A stretch of DNA of 64,000 bases from assembly GCA_964573725.1 (NCBI GenBank), contig CAZNLJ010000014.1:1-64000 (forward strand). The letters are read 5' to 3'. This document shows positions 9,480-17,678 of this stretch, one piece after another. Positions within the stretch are counted from its first letter, which is position 1; each line of letters begins with the position of its first letter. Made by a program: the position numbers and the translations under genes. The notes beneath the pieces are model-generated. The model saw only the letters and a list, made by a program, of their open reading frames with translations. It made no database searches and was not told where the DNA came from. Source of the DNA: UBA6168 sp964573725 (GTDB lineage: Bacteria > Bacteroidota > Bacteroidia > Chitinophagales > Saprospiraceae).

Positions 9480-10697
9480 CTATTGTTCGATGATTTGCGT
9501 CCGGAAATCCGCTGCGAGCCGGATCATGTACATCGGTGCCAATTCCTTCAAGGCGAAGGGATCCATTTCGGCGCGGGTCGGGCCGTACCGGCGCGGCGCG
9601 AGGGCTTCGAAGCGTTTCTTCCAATCGCCGGGCAGTTTGTCGGGATCTAGGACGGTCCCGTCGCCCCAGACTTCCTGCCTTTGTTTCTCGAGCTGTGCCG
9701 CCGGCGAGAGGAGGAAATCGGCGACCACGGCGGCACCCGCCTTGTTGGCGGAAAGTTTCGGGATACCCAGGTAATGGCTGTTCCGGATGCTGCCGAAAGC
9801 CGGCACATAGGCCCTGGCCGCAGCGGGGAAAAGGCCCTGGCCGACCTTGCTGTCCACTTCGTTGTCGTTGTTGGTGAGGGTGAACCAGGTTTCCCCGTTG
9901 GCGAAGAGCTGATGGAGGGGGGCGCGGGATTCCGGGAAGGTACGCCCCTGCTTCCAGAGGTAGGGCTTCAGTTCACGCAGGTAATCCCACAAGCGGCGGC
10001 TGTACAAGCGGTATTTCTCCTCGTCGAATTCGCCGTCGAGGGCATCGCCGCCCCCGGCGATATCGATCAGCAGCGACTTGAGGAAGGTCAGACCGGTGAA
10101 CTGCATGTCGAAGGTGAACCGTCCGGGGTTGGCCTGCACGAATGCGGCGAGTTCCGCCCGGGTACGGGGCGGGGTCGGCACGAATTCGCTGTGGTAGACC
10201 CAGGTCATCTGCACATTGCCCCAGGGGCATTCGTAGCCGTCGACCGGCTGCTGGAAATCGGTATGGATGAAGGGGTTCCGGAAATCGACGAATCGGATGT
10301 GGGGAAGGATATCGGTCCAGGGCCCATACAGGGCGTCCAATTGGCGGAGCTGGTAGAAAGTCTCGCCGTTGATCCAGAGCAGGTCCAGTTCGCTGGCCGA
10401 TTTACCGGCCTCCATCTCGGCCGACAGGGTCTGGACCATGGCGCTGCCCTGTCCGGATACCAGTTCCAGCCGGATGTCGAACTGTTCCCGGAGGGCCGGG
10501 GCGACGTATTCCCGCATATAGGCATTGATCATGGGATCTCCCTGCCACATCATCAGGTGGACTGTGCTGCCCGCCGCGGCCTCGAGCACTTCGGCCCAGG
10601 GCAGGACGGTCGGGTCCGCAGCGGGCGGCGACGGGGTCCGCTGGCAGGCGGCCCACAGCAAGGGCAAGAATAGGAGAAGCGGCAGGCTGTACTTCAT
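9480..10697 (-). CDS. ABC transporter substrate-binding lipoprotein (YnjB-like)
   Basis: A 405-residue extracytoplasmic solute-binding protein. The ATG at 10697 gives a lipoprotein signal (MKYSLPLLLFLPLLWAAC) with the lipidated cysteine at residue 18. The mature part matches the large YnjB-type binding proteins: an early VHLMMWQGDPMINAYM, the motif LDLLWINGETFYQL and PWGNVQMTWVYHS. It is the first gene of the operon binding protein, glycosyltransferase, permease, permease, ATPase. In E. coli the homologous system has no firmly settled substrate, and none can be read from this sequence. Its promoter would lie in the 247 bases shared with the divergent PhoX-like gene. Confidence 0.88.
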   Translation of the reverse strand: MKYSLPLLLFLPLLWAACQRTPSPPAADPTVLPWAEVLEAAAGSTVHLMMWQGDPMINAYMREYVAPALREQFDIRLELVSGQGSAMVQTLSAEMEAGKSASELDLLWINGETFYQLRQLDALYGPWTDILPHIRFVDFRNPFIHTDFQQPVDGYECPWGNVQMTWVYHSEFVPTPPRTRAELAAFVQANPGRFTFDMQFTGLTFLKSLLIDIAGGGDALDGEFDEEKYRLYSRRLWDYLRELKPYLWKQGRTFPESRAPLHQLFANGETWFTLTNNDNEVDSKVGQGLFPAAARAYVPAFGSIRNSHYLGIPKLSANKAGAAVVADFLLSPAAQLEKQRQEVWGDGTVLDPDKLPGDWKKRFEALAPRRYGPTRAEMDPFALKELAPMYMIRLAADFRTQIIEQ

Positions 10698-10924
10698 GGC
10701 ATCGCGTGGAGTAAGATTCGATTCGGGATCCGGTCGCCGGTGTTTTCGACGGCCGGCGGGCAAATTTACACAAACCGGTCGGGAAACGGCGGGATTCGGA
10801 CAGACCTGCCGCTCGGCGTGCTTGCACCGGTATTTTCCGCGGCATCGGTCCGGCTTTCCGTAAAATTAACCTTTCCGATCCCAAGCATCCGGTGGAACCC
10901 GGGCCGACGATATGGGATTTTCCT

Positions 10925-10932
10925 TATTTTTG
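10925..10932 (+). promoter_or_regulatory. Candidate Bacteroidota -7 box ahead of the PhoX-like gene
   Basis: TATTTTTG fits the TAnnTTTG -7 consensus and ends 12 bases ahead of the ATG at 10945. No TTG element is seen 17-23 bases upstream. If used, the mRNA leader would be only a few bases long. It is one of several such boxes in the window placed close to starts. Confidence 0.4.
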
Positions 10933-10944
10933 GAAAAAAAACCG

Positions 10945-12348
10945 ATGGAGAACAAACATGACCGCAAAGGCCGCCGGGCCTTCCTCCGGCAATCCGCCTG
11001 GATCAGCGTCGGCTTCCTGGCCTTGTCCCGCTGTACCCGGACGCCGCCCGGTGTGGCCGCCGGCATCCGCAAGCCCGCACTGGTGACGGACCCGCTGGGC
11101 TACCTGGATTTGCCGGAAGGCTTCGAATACCGCATCATCTCCCGGATGGGCGACGCGATGACCGACGGCTTCCTGGTGCCGGGCCGGGCGGACGGAATGG
11201 GTACATTCGAAGGGCCTGACGGCCGGGTCATCCTCATCCGCAACCATGAGAACAGCCCGCAACCGGCGGCACTCGGCCCCTTCGGTCCGGACAACGAACG
11301 GCTCTCCAGGCTCGATCCGGCCCAACTCTACGACGCCGGTACCGGCGCACGGCCCGGATTAGGCGGCACCACCACCCTGGTGTACAATGAGGATACCGGG
11401 CAGGTGGAACGTTCCTACCTCAGCCTGGCCGGCACCTACCGCAACTGTGCCGGCGGCGTGACGCCATGGGACAGCTGGCTGACCTGCGAGGAGGACACCA
11501 CCCTGTCCGGCGATGGGGCCGCGCAGGACCACGGCTATGTGTTCGAGGTGCCGGCCTCCGCCGACCCCGCCCTGGTTACGCCCCGGCCGATCAAAGCCAT
11601 GGGGCGCTTCAACCACGAAGCCGTCTGCGTCGATCCCGCCACGGGAATCGTCTACCAGACGGAAGACCGGGGAGACGGCCTGATTTACCGGTTTATCCCG
11701 ACTGTGACGGGGCAGTTGCACGAGGGAGGCAGGCTGCAAGCCCTCGCCGTCGTCGGACAGCCCCGGCTCGACACCCGAAACTGGGAAGAACGCGGGGTGG
11801 CGCTGTCCGCACCGCTGGCCGTGGAATGGGTGGACATTGAAGGGGTCGAGGCACCCGCCGACGACCTCCGCTACCAGGGCTTCGAGCGGGGTGCCGCCCG
11901 TTTCGCCCGCGGGGAAGGGATGTGGTTCGGAACCGGGGAGCTCTTTTTCGCCTGCACCAACGGCGGACCGGGGAAGACGGGTCAGGTATTCCGCTACCGG
12001 CCGTCCGACTTCGAGGGAACCTCCCGGGAACAGGACGCGCCCGGGGTCCTGGAACTCTTCGCCGAATCGCCGGACCGATCGATTCTCCATGCCTGCGACA
12101 ACCTGACCGTAGCCCCCTGGGGTGATGTCATCCTCTGCGAAGACAACGGCGAGCGCAACCACATCCGGGGCATCGACCGGACAGGCGCCATCTACGATTT
12201 CGCCTGCAACCGGGGTTCCGCCTCCGAGTTCGCCGGCTTGGTCTTCTCCCCCTCCGGGAAAACGCTGTTCGTCAACATCCAGGAAAGCGGGGATACCCTG
12301 GCGATTACCGGGCCCTGGGAACGGTTGGCCGGGCAAACGGCCGGCTGA
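10945..12348 (+). CDS. Tat-exported PhoX-family (DUF839) phosphatase-like protein
   Basis: A 467-residue protein of the PhoX/DUF839 family, beta-propeller enzymes that use Ca and Fe and include alkaline phosphatases. I chose the ATG at 10945 (an upstream in-frame ATG at 10912 overlaps the likely promoter). A twin-arginine signal RRAFLRQ (residues 10-16) precedes a hydrophobic stretch ending near LSRC, suggesting folded export with cofactor. Family stretches are IRNHENS, GGVTPWDSWLTCEED, MGRFNHEAVCVDP, VYQTEDRGDGLIYRF and, near the end, CDNLTVAPWGDVILCEDN. It is transcribed away from the ABC operon. Phosphatase activity is inferred from the family; many members are uncharacterised. Confidence 0.87.
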   Translation: MENKHDRKGRRAFLRQSAWISVGFLALSRCTRTPPGVAAGIRKPALVTDPLGYLDLPEGFEYRIISRMGDAMTDGFLVPGRADGMGTFEGPDGRVILIRNHENSPQPAALGPFGPDNERLSRLDPAQLYDAGTGARPGLGGTTTLVYNEDTGQVERSYLSLAGTYRNCAGGVTPWDSWLTCEEDTTLSGDGAAQDHGYVFEVPASADPALVTPRPIKAMGRFNHEAVCVDPATGIVYQTEDRGDGLIYRFIPTVTGQLHEGGRLQALAVVGQPRLDTRNWEERGVALSAPLAVEWVDIEGVEAPADDLRYQGFERGAARFARGEGMWFGTGELFFACTNGGPGKTGQVFRYRPSDFEGTSREQDAPGVLELFAESPDRSILHACDNLTVAPWGDVILCEDNGERNHIRGIDRTGAIYDFACNRGSASEFAGLVFSPSGKTLFVNIQESGDTLAITGPWERLAGQTAG

Positions 12349-12457
12349 AAAACGCACCCTCCCACCCTGCCGTCCGAAAGCCGCCCGCATCCCACAACCA
12401 CCTCCGGCAAGGAAGGAGGCCGGCATGCCTGCCTACCGCGGTGCTCCCGCAGGATGT

Positions 12458-12570
12458 AATCCGGAAAAGGGCCGACGGTTGCGGAGGGCGGCTGGGGCAT
12501 ACGCTTATTGTCTGACGCCCGGTTCCTTCGCAATCCGGAAGGGCCGAATCATGCGGAGGGCGGCTGGGGC
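12458..12570. repeat. Imperfect direct repeat of about 40 bp
   Basis: In the gap between the convergent PhoX and TauE genes, 12458-12498 and 12532-12570 share AATCCGGAA, GGGCCGA and an identical 18-base end (GCGGAGGGCGGCTGGGGC at 12481-12498 and 12553-12570). The copies are 33 bases apart. Origin is unknown; a local duplication is the simplest explanation. Confidence 0.6.
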
Positions 12571-12636
12571 TTCGGCTGTAAAAATGGCCGGGACGGTCGA
12601 AGGGTCTTGCCGGAAACGGCGGAACACCTCCCCTGC

Positions 12637-13410
12637 TCAACCCCCGCTCAACCGGTATACCGTCAAAAGCAGCTCCACCCCGATGGTCGTCACGAGAATA
12701 CCATAGATGACCTTGCCGACCGACCGGCGGACCGTGATGGCGGCACCGGTGTAGGAACCCACCATGCTTCCCGCGGACAGCAACAGGGCATACATCCAAT
12801 CGATCTTGCTTTCCAGGCCGAAGTACAGGGCCGAAGCGGAGGAAATGACCAACATCAGCACCGCTTTCACCGAATTCGCGCTGCGGAGGTCCAATCCCTG
12901 GAGCAAGACCAGGAAAAAGAGCATCAGGGTACCGATGTCCAATACGATCAGCCCACCCCAGATGCCCAGTCCGTAACCGACCAGCAAACCGAGCCAGCCC
13001 AAAGGCTTGGGGGAGTATACCGCCTTTTCGCGCAGGAAGCGGGCTGCACCACCGAGAATCAGGACCATGCACATGACCAGGGCAAATGCCAGCAGGATCT
13101 TGAACTGGAAATCGCTCATGCGGTTGACCAGCAGGCAACCGGTCAAGGTGCCGGCCAGCACCGGAAGAATCAATTTCCCGGTGAACGTCCGGGGAATGGT
13201 GCCCGCCTTGACGAACTGGATGGTCGCGGTGATGAAACCCAACAGCAAAGGTATGCGGTTGGTGGCATTCGCTGTACCGGGCGGCAAACCCAGGAAGACC
13301 ATCAGGGGCAAGGTGATTGCCGAACCGCTGCTGGCCACCGTATTCATGAAGCCGGAAACAAAACCGGCGACGATAAGGATGGGTATTTCCATCCATAGCT
13401 CCATGGTCAT
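12637..13410 (-). CDS. TauE/SafE family sulfite exporter-like permease
   Basis: A 257-residue inner-membrane protein with about eight hydrophobic helices. The ATG at 13410 opens directly into the first helix (IPILIVAGFVSGFMNTVASSGSAITLP), which carries the glycine-rich signature of the TauE/SafE (DUF81) family; a second, related repeat begins at LGWLGLLVGYGLGIWGG. Members export or import sulfite, sulfoacetate or similar organosulfur anions, but most are uncharacterised. It lies 92 bases downstream of the TonB-dependent receptor on the same strand and may be the last gene of that run. The link to a particular anion is not supported here. Confidence 0.88.
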   Translation of the reverse strand: MTMELWMEIPILIVAGFVSGFMNTVASSGSAITLPLMVFLGLPPGTANATNRIPLLLGFITATIQFVKAGTIPRTFTGKLILPVLAGTLTGCLLVNRMSDFQFKILLAFALVMCMVLILGGAARFLREKAVYSPKPLGWLGLLVGYGLGIWGGLIVLDIGTLMLFFLVLLQGLDLRSANSVKAVLMLVISSASALYFGLESKIDWMYALLLSAGSMVGSYTGAAITVRRSVGKVIYGILVTTIGVELLLTVYRLSGG

Positions 13411-13502
13411 AATCAAGTTGGATTGGCGGCGGTTCGTACCGGCGGACCCCGTCACGGCCGGACGGCATCCGCCCGCAGGATGACAGGAAAGCCGGTTCCC
13501 GG

Positions 13503-16238
13503 TCAGAACCGGACCGTGTAGCTGACGGCAACCGTTCTTCCCAGTTGACTGAAATGATAGCCATCATAGGTCATCCTGGAATACCGTTGGTTGAATGTGA
13601 TGAGGTTGGATTGCACTTTCCGGCGGGCGGAATCCTGCAGGATGGCTTCACCGGAGGCATTTTCTGCCCGGAATTCCCAGGAAGGCAATACATCCGCCAG
13701 GTTGTTGACAAAGAGGGCGAGGGATGCTTTTTCGGTGATCCGGTAGCGGAGGGAGATATCCGTCACCAGTTTCGGTCGGAAGCGGGTGTACAGGTCCTCA
13801 TCCAGTCCCTCCTGTTTGAACCGGGTGGGACCGAACAAGGTATGGCCGAGAAACCCGGCGAAACGGCCATGTTCGTAATCGATCCCGAGGACGGCCTTGT
13901 ATCGCGGCCGGGAGGAGAAAAGCAAGGCTTCCCGGGTGGCATCCGCCACGGACAGGCCGGCATCCGCCACCATGCCGGGATTGCGGACGCCGCCGACCCG
14001 TCCGTTCCGCAGCGTATGGTTGGCGCTGAGCTGGACGGCGAGGGTACCCCGGGCGAGTGCGATACCGCTTTGCTGGACGACCAGGTCGAGTCCGGCCGTC
14101 CGGGTATCCATGGCATTGACAAAAAAGCTGACATCCGACAGGTTGTTCTCGGTCAGCAATTGGTCCAGGGGGGTAAGCCCCCCGGTCGTTGCGATCCGGG
14201 TGCTGAGCAGGATGCGGTCGTCGATGGCCACATCGTAGTAATCCAGGGTGAGGTTCAGGCCGGGAAACGGCCGTACCCCCAAACCTACCGACAGTTGGAG
14301 CGAGGATTCGGGTGCCAAGGCGGGAAGTCCCAGCAATCGGGCCTCGCGGGAGACGTTGCTGACGAGCCCGCCTTCCTGGATACCCAGGCCGGGGACAAAG
14401 CTGTACTGGGTCTTTTGGGTGTAGAGTTGGTGCAACAGCGGGGCGCGGAAGCCGGTGGAGACCGAACCGCGGAAAGTCAAGCGGTTGTCCGCGAGGCGGT
14501 ACCGGGAGCTGATTTTCCAGACAAAGGCCCGGCCGAAATCGCTGTAACTTTCCCAGCGGGCCGTGGCGTTGAGCAGGAAGTCTGTCGTCAGGTCGAGCGC
14601 CAGGTCGGCATAGCCGCCGAAATTGTACCGGTTGAAACGACCGGCCTGGCGTGGGTCGTTGCCGCCGAAGGAATCGGCGCCGCCGTCCTCGTACGACGCC
14701 TGGTCGCCTGCCAGTACGGTAAAGGATTCCGCCCGGCACTCCGTACCGAAGGCGAAACCGATGCGGTCGGTCAGCCGGCGGGTCACATCGATGTTTCCCA
14801 CCACATGGGCGAAGCGGGTACCGCCCGGATGGAAGATGATCGGGCTGTTTTCGCGGTATTTGTAGGAGCCGTCCGGAAGCAGGGTGCCGTTTCCGTTGTG
14901 GGTCTGCCGGACGGTATATTGTTGTCCGTTGCCACCGATGGTGAGGCTGGCGTCGGTGGACCAGCCGTTGAGGTCGGTTCGGAAACCCAGGGTTCCGTGA
15001 TAATCCGTGAGGTCACCCTCGAAGGTAGGGCCGTAGCCGATGTACCGGCCATCGACGCCGAAGAAATCGACGAGATAAGGATAGTCGGTCAGGGTACGCC
15101 AGTAGGGTGTCCGGTAATTTGCGAAACTTTCGGCTTTCTTGTTCACGTAAGCGGCCAGGACATATCCTTCCACGGACGCGCCCAAGGGGACGGAGGCATG
15201 GATGGTGAATTTCATCGAGGCGGTCTCCGGCGTGCCGTTGATATTTCGGGCATCGGGAAACTCCTGCAGGAAGGCGCGCACTTCGCTGAGGTCCGCCCCG
15301 AAATCGGCGGCCTCTCCTTCCGCATCGACCGTACCGGGGCGGTTGGCCACGGCGGCGGTGGAGAAATCGACCGTGTAATGCAGGAAGCCGTCTTCCGGAC
15401 CGAGCCGGATTCCCTGGTGGAGGGCGACGCCGAAAGTTTCCCCATCTCCGGCGGTTGTCATACCGGATCGGACGGTCACACCACCCTGGTCCTTACCTCC
15501 CTTGAGTATGACATTCACGACACCGGCGATGGCGTCCGATCCGTACTGGGCACAGGCACCGTCGCGCAGGATTTCCACCCGTTCGACGGCATCGACCGGA
15601 ATGGCCGAGAGGTCAGCACCTGTTTCTCCCCGGCCCGGGGAAGTTTGGGTATACAACAAGGCGCTGAAGTTTTTTCGCTTTCCGTTGACGAGCACCAGGG
15701 TCCGGCTGGGACCCAGGTTTCGGATTTCATACGGGTCGAGCAGCGAGGTGGCATCATTGACCGGCGTCTGGACCGTCTGGAAGGAAGGGACCCGATACTG
15801 CAGGGCCTGGTCGAAACGCGGCTGGCCGGTTCCGACCAGGTCGGCGTTCCGCAGGATGTCCACCGGTAAGGGGGATGTGGTGGAGGACCTCGGGGCGGTG
15901 CGGGAGCCGACCACGACCACCTCGCCGAGGCCGACTTCCGCTTCCGCCAACTGCACATCGAGTATCTGTTGCTGGCCGTCAGCCAGCCGGATGACATGGG
16001 TCTGCTCCAGGAATCCGAGGTAACGGAAGGTCAGTTCACTGGTATCCGCCGTAAGGACGAGGGTGTAGCGACCGTCCGGGTCCGTGGCCGTGCCGCCGCC
16101 GGCCGAAACCGAAATGGTGGCGCCGATGACCGGACCATCCGGACCGGTGACGGTACCCGTGACGGTTTGTCCCCCGCTCCGTAAAGACAGCAAGAGCAAG
16201 GGGACAAGCAAATGGAAAACAGGCTTTGAGTTTTTCAT
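13503..16238 (-). CDS. TonB-dependent receptor with carboxypeptidase-regulatory-like domain
   Basis: A 911-residue outer-membrane active transporter. The ATG at 16238 gives a signal peptide (PVFHLLVPLLLLSLRSGG). Residues of about 25-110 form the CarboxypepD_reg-like beta-sandwich (TVTGTVTGPDGPVIGATISV), then comes a TonB-box/plug region (GLGEVVVVGSRTAPRS; plug motifs LVLVNGKRK, VERVEILRDG, YGSDAIAGVVNVI), and then a 22-stranded barrel ending in the terminal aromatic strand YTVRF. No SusD partner lies next to it, so it is more like a siderophore/cofactor or peptide receptor than a SusCD glycan pair. It follows a ScyD-like gene after 69 bases in the same direction. The ligand is unknown. Confidence 0.93.
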   Translation of the reverse strand: MKNSKPVFHLLVPLLLLSLRSGGQTVTGTVTGPDGPVIGATISVSAGGGTATDPDGRYTLVLTADTSELTFRYLGFLEQTHVIRLADGQQQILDVQLAEAEVGLGEVVVVGSRTAPRSSTTSPLPVDILRNADLVGTGQPRFDQALQYRVPSFQTVQTPVNDATSLLDPYEIRNLGPSRTLVLVNGKRKNFSALLYTQTSPGRGETGADLSAIPVDAVERVEILRDGACAQYGSDAIAGVVNVILKGGKDQGGVTVRSGMTTAGDGETFGVALHQGIRLGPEDGFLHYTVDFSTAAVANRPGTVDAEGEAADFGADLSEVRAFLQEFPDARNINGTPETASMKFTIHASVPLGASVEGYVLAAYVNKKAESFANYRTPYWRTLTDYPYLVDFFGVDGRYIGYGPTFEGDLTDYHGTLGFRTDLNGWSTDASLTIGGNGQQYTVRQTHNGNGTLLPDGSYKYRENSPIIFHPGGTRFAHVVGNIDVTRRLTDRIGFAFGTECRAESFTVLAGDQASYEDGGADSFGGNDPRQAGRFNRYNFGGYADLALDLTTDFLLNATARWESYSDFGRAFVWKISSRYRLADNRLTFRGSVSTGFRAPLLHQLYTQKTQYSFVPGLGIQEGGLVSNVSREARLLGLPALAPESSLQLSVGLGVRPFPGLNLTLDYYDVAIDDRILLSTRIATTGGLTPLDQLLTENNLSDVSFFVNAMDTRTAGLDLVVQQSGIALARGTLAVQLSANHTLRNGRVGGVRNPGMVADAGLSVADATREALLFSSRPRYKAVLGIDYEHGRFAGFLGHTLFGPTRFKQEGLDEDLYTRFRPKLVTDISLRYRITEKASLALFVNNLADVLPSWEFRAENASGEAILQDSARRKVQSNLITFNQRYSRMTYDGYHFSQLGRTVAVSYTVRF

Positions 16239-16307
16239 AAGGCAAAATACCAGATACGGCTTGACGAGGCTGCCCGTCACAGGTCCGCCTGCCGGGACAC
16301 CGGGGGA

Positions 16308-17633
16308 TTAGGGACGTTGTAAGCGGACGGTTTCCGTCAACAGGTGGTCATCCGCCCGTAGGCGGAGCACATAGAGGCCGCCGGGCAAGGGTTGTCCGCT
16401 GCGGTCGGTGGCCGTCCACCGCCATGGATGTCGGCCGGCCGGCTGCCGGCCTTCCTCGGTTTGGAAAAGGCAGCGTCCGTTCAGGTCATAAACGCCGATC
16501 GATACCCTGGCGGACCGGTTCAGCTCATAGTCCACGGATAGCTCCGATGAGAATGGATTGGGAAAGGGCTGCATTCGAATTCCCGGAGAAACCGGTGTCG
16601 TTGCGGGGGTGACGAAATCGAACTTCAGGACCTGCCCGAATACCCAGTCCGTCACGTACAGGTTACCGGTCGGATCGAAAGCCATGCTGGGCGCCAACCC
16701 GCTGATGCCCCGGGCAATGGTATCCCGGCTCCCATCCGGCAACAATTTGATTATTGCGGCGCTGCCCGGCAGGTAGTTCAGGGTATTGTCGATGGAGTCG
16801 AACCGGGCGAACTGCAGGATGCACAGGGCACCATCCCGGGGGTCTATGGCCATGTCCGTGAGGCAGGTGAATCCGCCGGCATGGACATCAAGCTGACCGG
16901 CATCGGAGAGTCGGAACACCTGGGCAGCCCCTTTTACAAAGGGATATCCGGTCAATTGGCAGACGTAAAGGCTGTCGTTCGGAGCCGCCAGTACCCGGGT
17001 AGGGACAGGATGTGAAAAAGCCGGACCGTAAGGCAGCGGGTTCGGGATGGAATCAAGCACCGCCAACACGGAGAGCGCACCGGTGGCCTTGTCGCGGCGG
17101 ACGATGGCATTGGCACCTGCATCCGCGATGTACCAATTGCCCTGCACATCCAGGTCCAATTGGAAAGGATTGCTTTCCTGGATTCCCTGGGTGGCCAGAA
17201 AGTTGCCGATTTCGACGGTTTCCTCCACATCTGCCAGGGAGAGCGGATTGCCGGGGCTGAAATCCGCCTGGTCGACGACCAGGACGGCCCGGGCCTGGGG
17301 ATGGCTTCCGCCACCGATTACAACGGCTACCTTGCCGCCCCCCAATTGGATGGCCCGGTAGGCTCCGGCCAGTTCCCCGTTGAACGGGGTGACGATACTC
17401 GGCAGGCCGGTCATGAAAGGGTGCGGTGTTCCGTCCGGATCCAGGATGTGGATGCGGGCGTCGTCGTTGCCGGTACCCATCTCCCCGACCCAGACATGCC
17501 CTTCCGAATCGACATTGACCCCGACCAGTTGGGAATAGCCTTCCGAAAAAACGGTCGGCAGGACTTGTCCTTGCAGGACGAAGGCGACGGGAAGCAGGGC
17601 GGATAAAAGGATGGCGGTCGGATAAGATTTCAT
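16308..17633 (-). CDS. ScyD/ScyE-like secreted propeller protein with T9SS type A domain
   Basis: A 441-residue exported protein. The ATG at 17633 gives a signal peptide (AILLSALLPVAFVLQGQ). The body resembles the ScyD/ScyE family (named for cyanobacterial scytonemin-cluster proteins), an NHL-like beta-propeller with repeats such as LVGVNVDSEGHVWVGEMG, PFQLDLDVQGNWYIADAGA and PSMAFDPTGNLYVTDW. From about residue 354 the sequence MQPFPNPFSSELSVDYEL starts a T9SS type A sorting domain that runs to the end. It lies between another T9SS protein (45 bases upstream) and the TonB-dependent receptor, all co-directional. The role is unknown; ScyD-type proteins in this phylum are not known to make scytonemin. 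Confidence 0.85.
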   Translation of the reverse strand: MKSYPTAILLSALLPVAFVLQGQVLPTVFSEGYSQLVGVNVDSEGHVWVGEMGTGNDDARIHILDPDGTPHPFMTGLPSIVTPFNGELAGAYRAIQLGGGKVAVVIGGGSHPQARAVLVVDQADFSPGNPLSLADVEETVEIGNFLATQGIQESNPFQLDLDVQGNWYIADAGANAIVRRDKATGALSVLAVLDSIPNPLPYGPAFSHPVPTRVLAAPNDSLYVCQLTGYPFVKGAAQVFRLSDAGQLDVHAGGFTCLTDMAIDPRDGALCILQFARFDSIDNTLNYLPGSAAIIKLLPDGSRDTIARGISGLAPSMAFDPTGNLYVTDWVFGQVLKFDFVTPATTPVSPGIRMQPFPNPFSSELSVDYELNRSARVSIGVYDLNGRCLFQTEEGRQPAGRHPWRWTATDRSGQPLPGGLYVLRLRADDHLLTETVRLQRP

Positions 17634-17678
17634 GGTTGGTTGAATTGAATGGAATGGAATGAAGCGGGTTGTGAACGG

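Noticed and set aside
13503..16238. A SusC/SusD-type polysaccharide utilisation locus
   Set aside because: The receptor has no SusD-like lipoprotein beside it and no glycoside hydrolase in its run; the GH13 gene is more than 7 kb away in a different unit.
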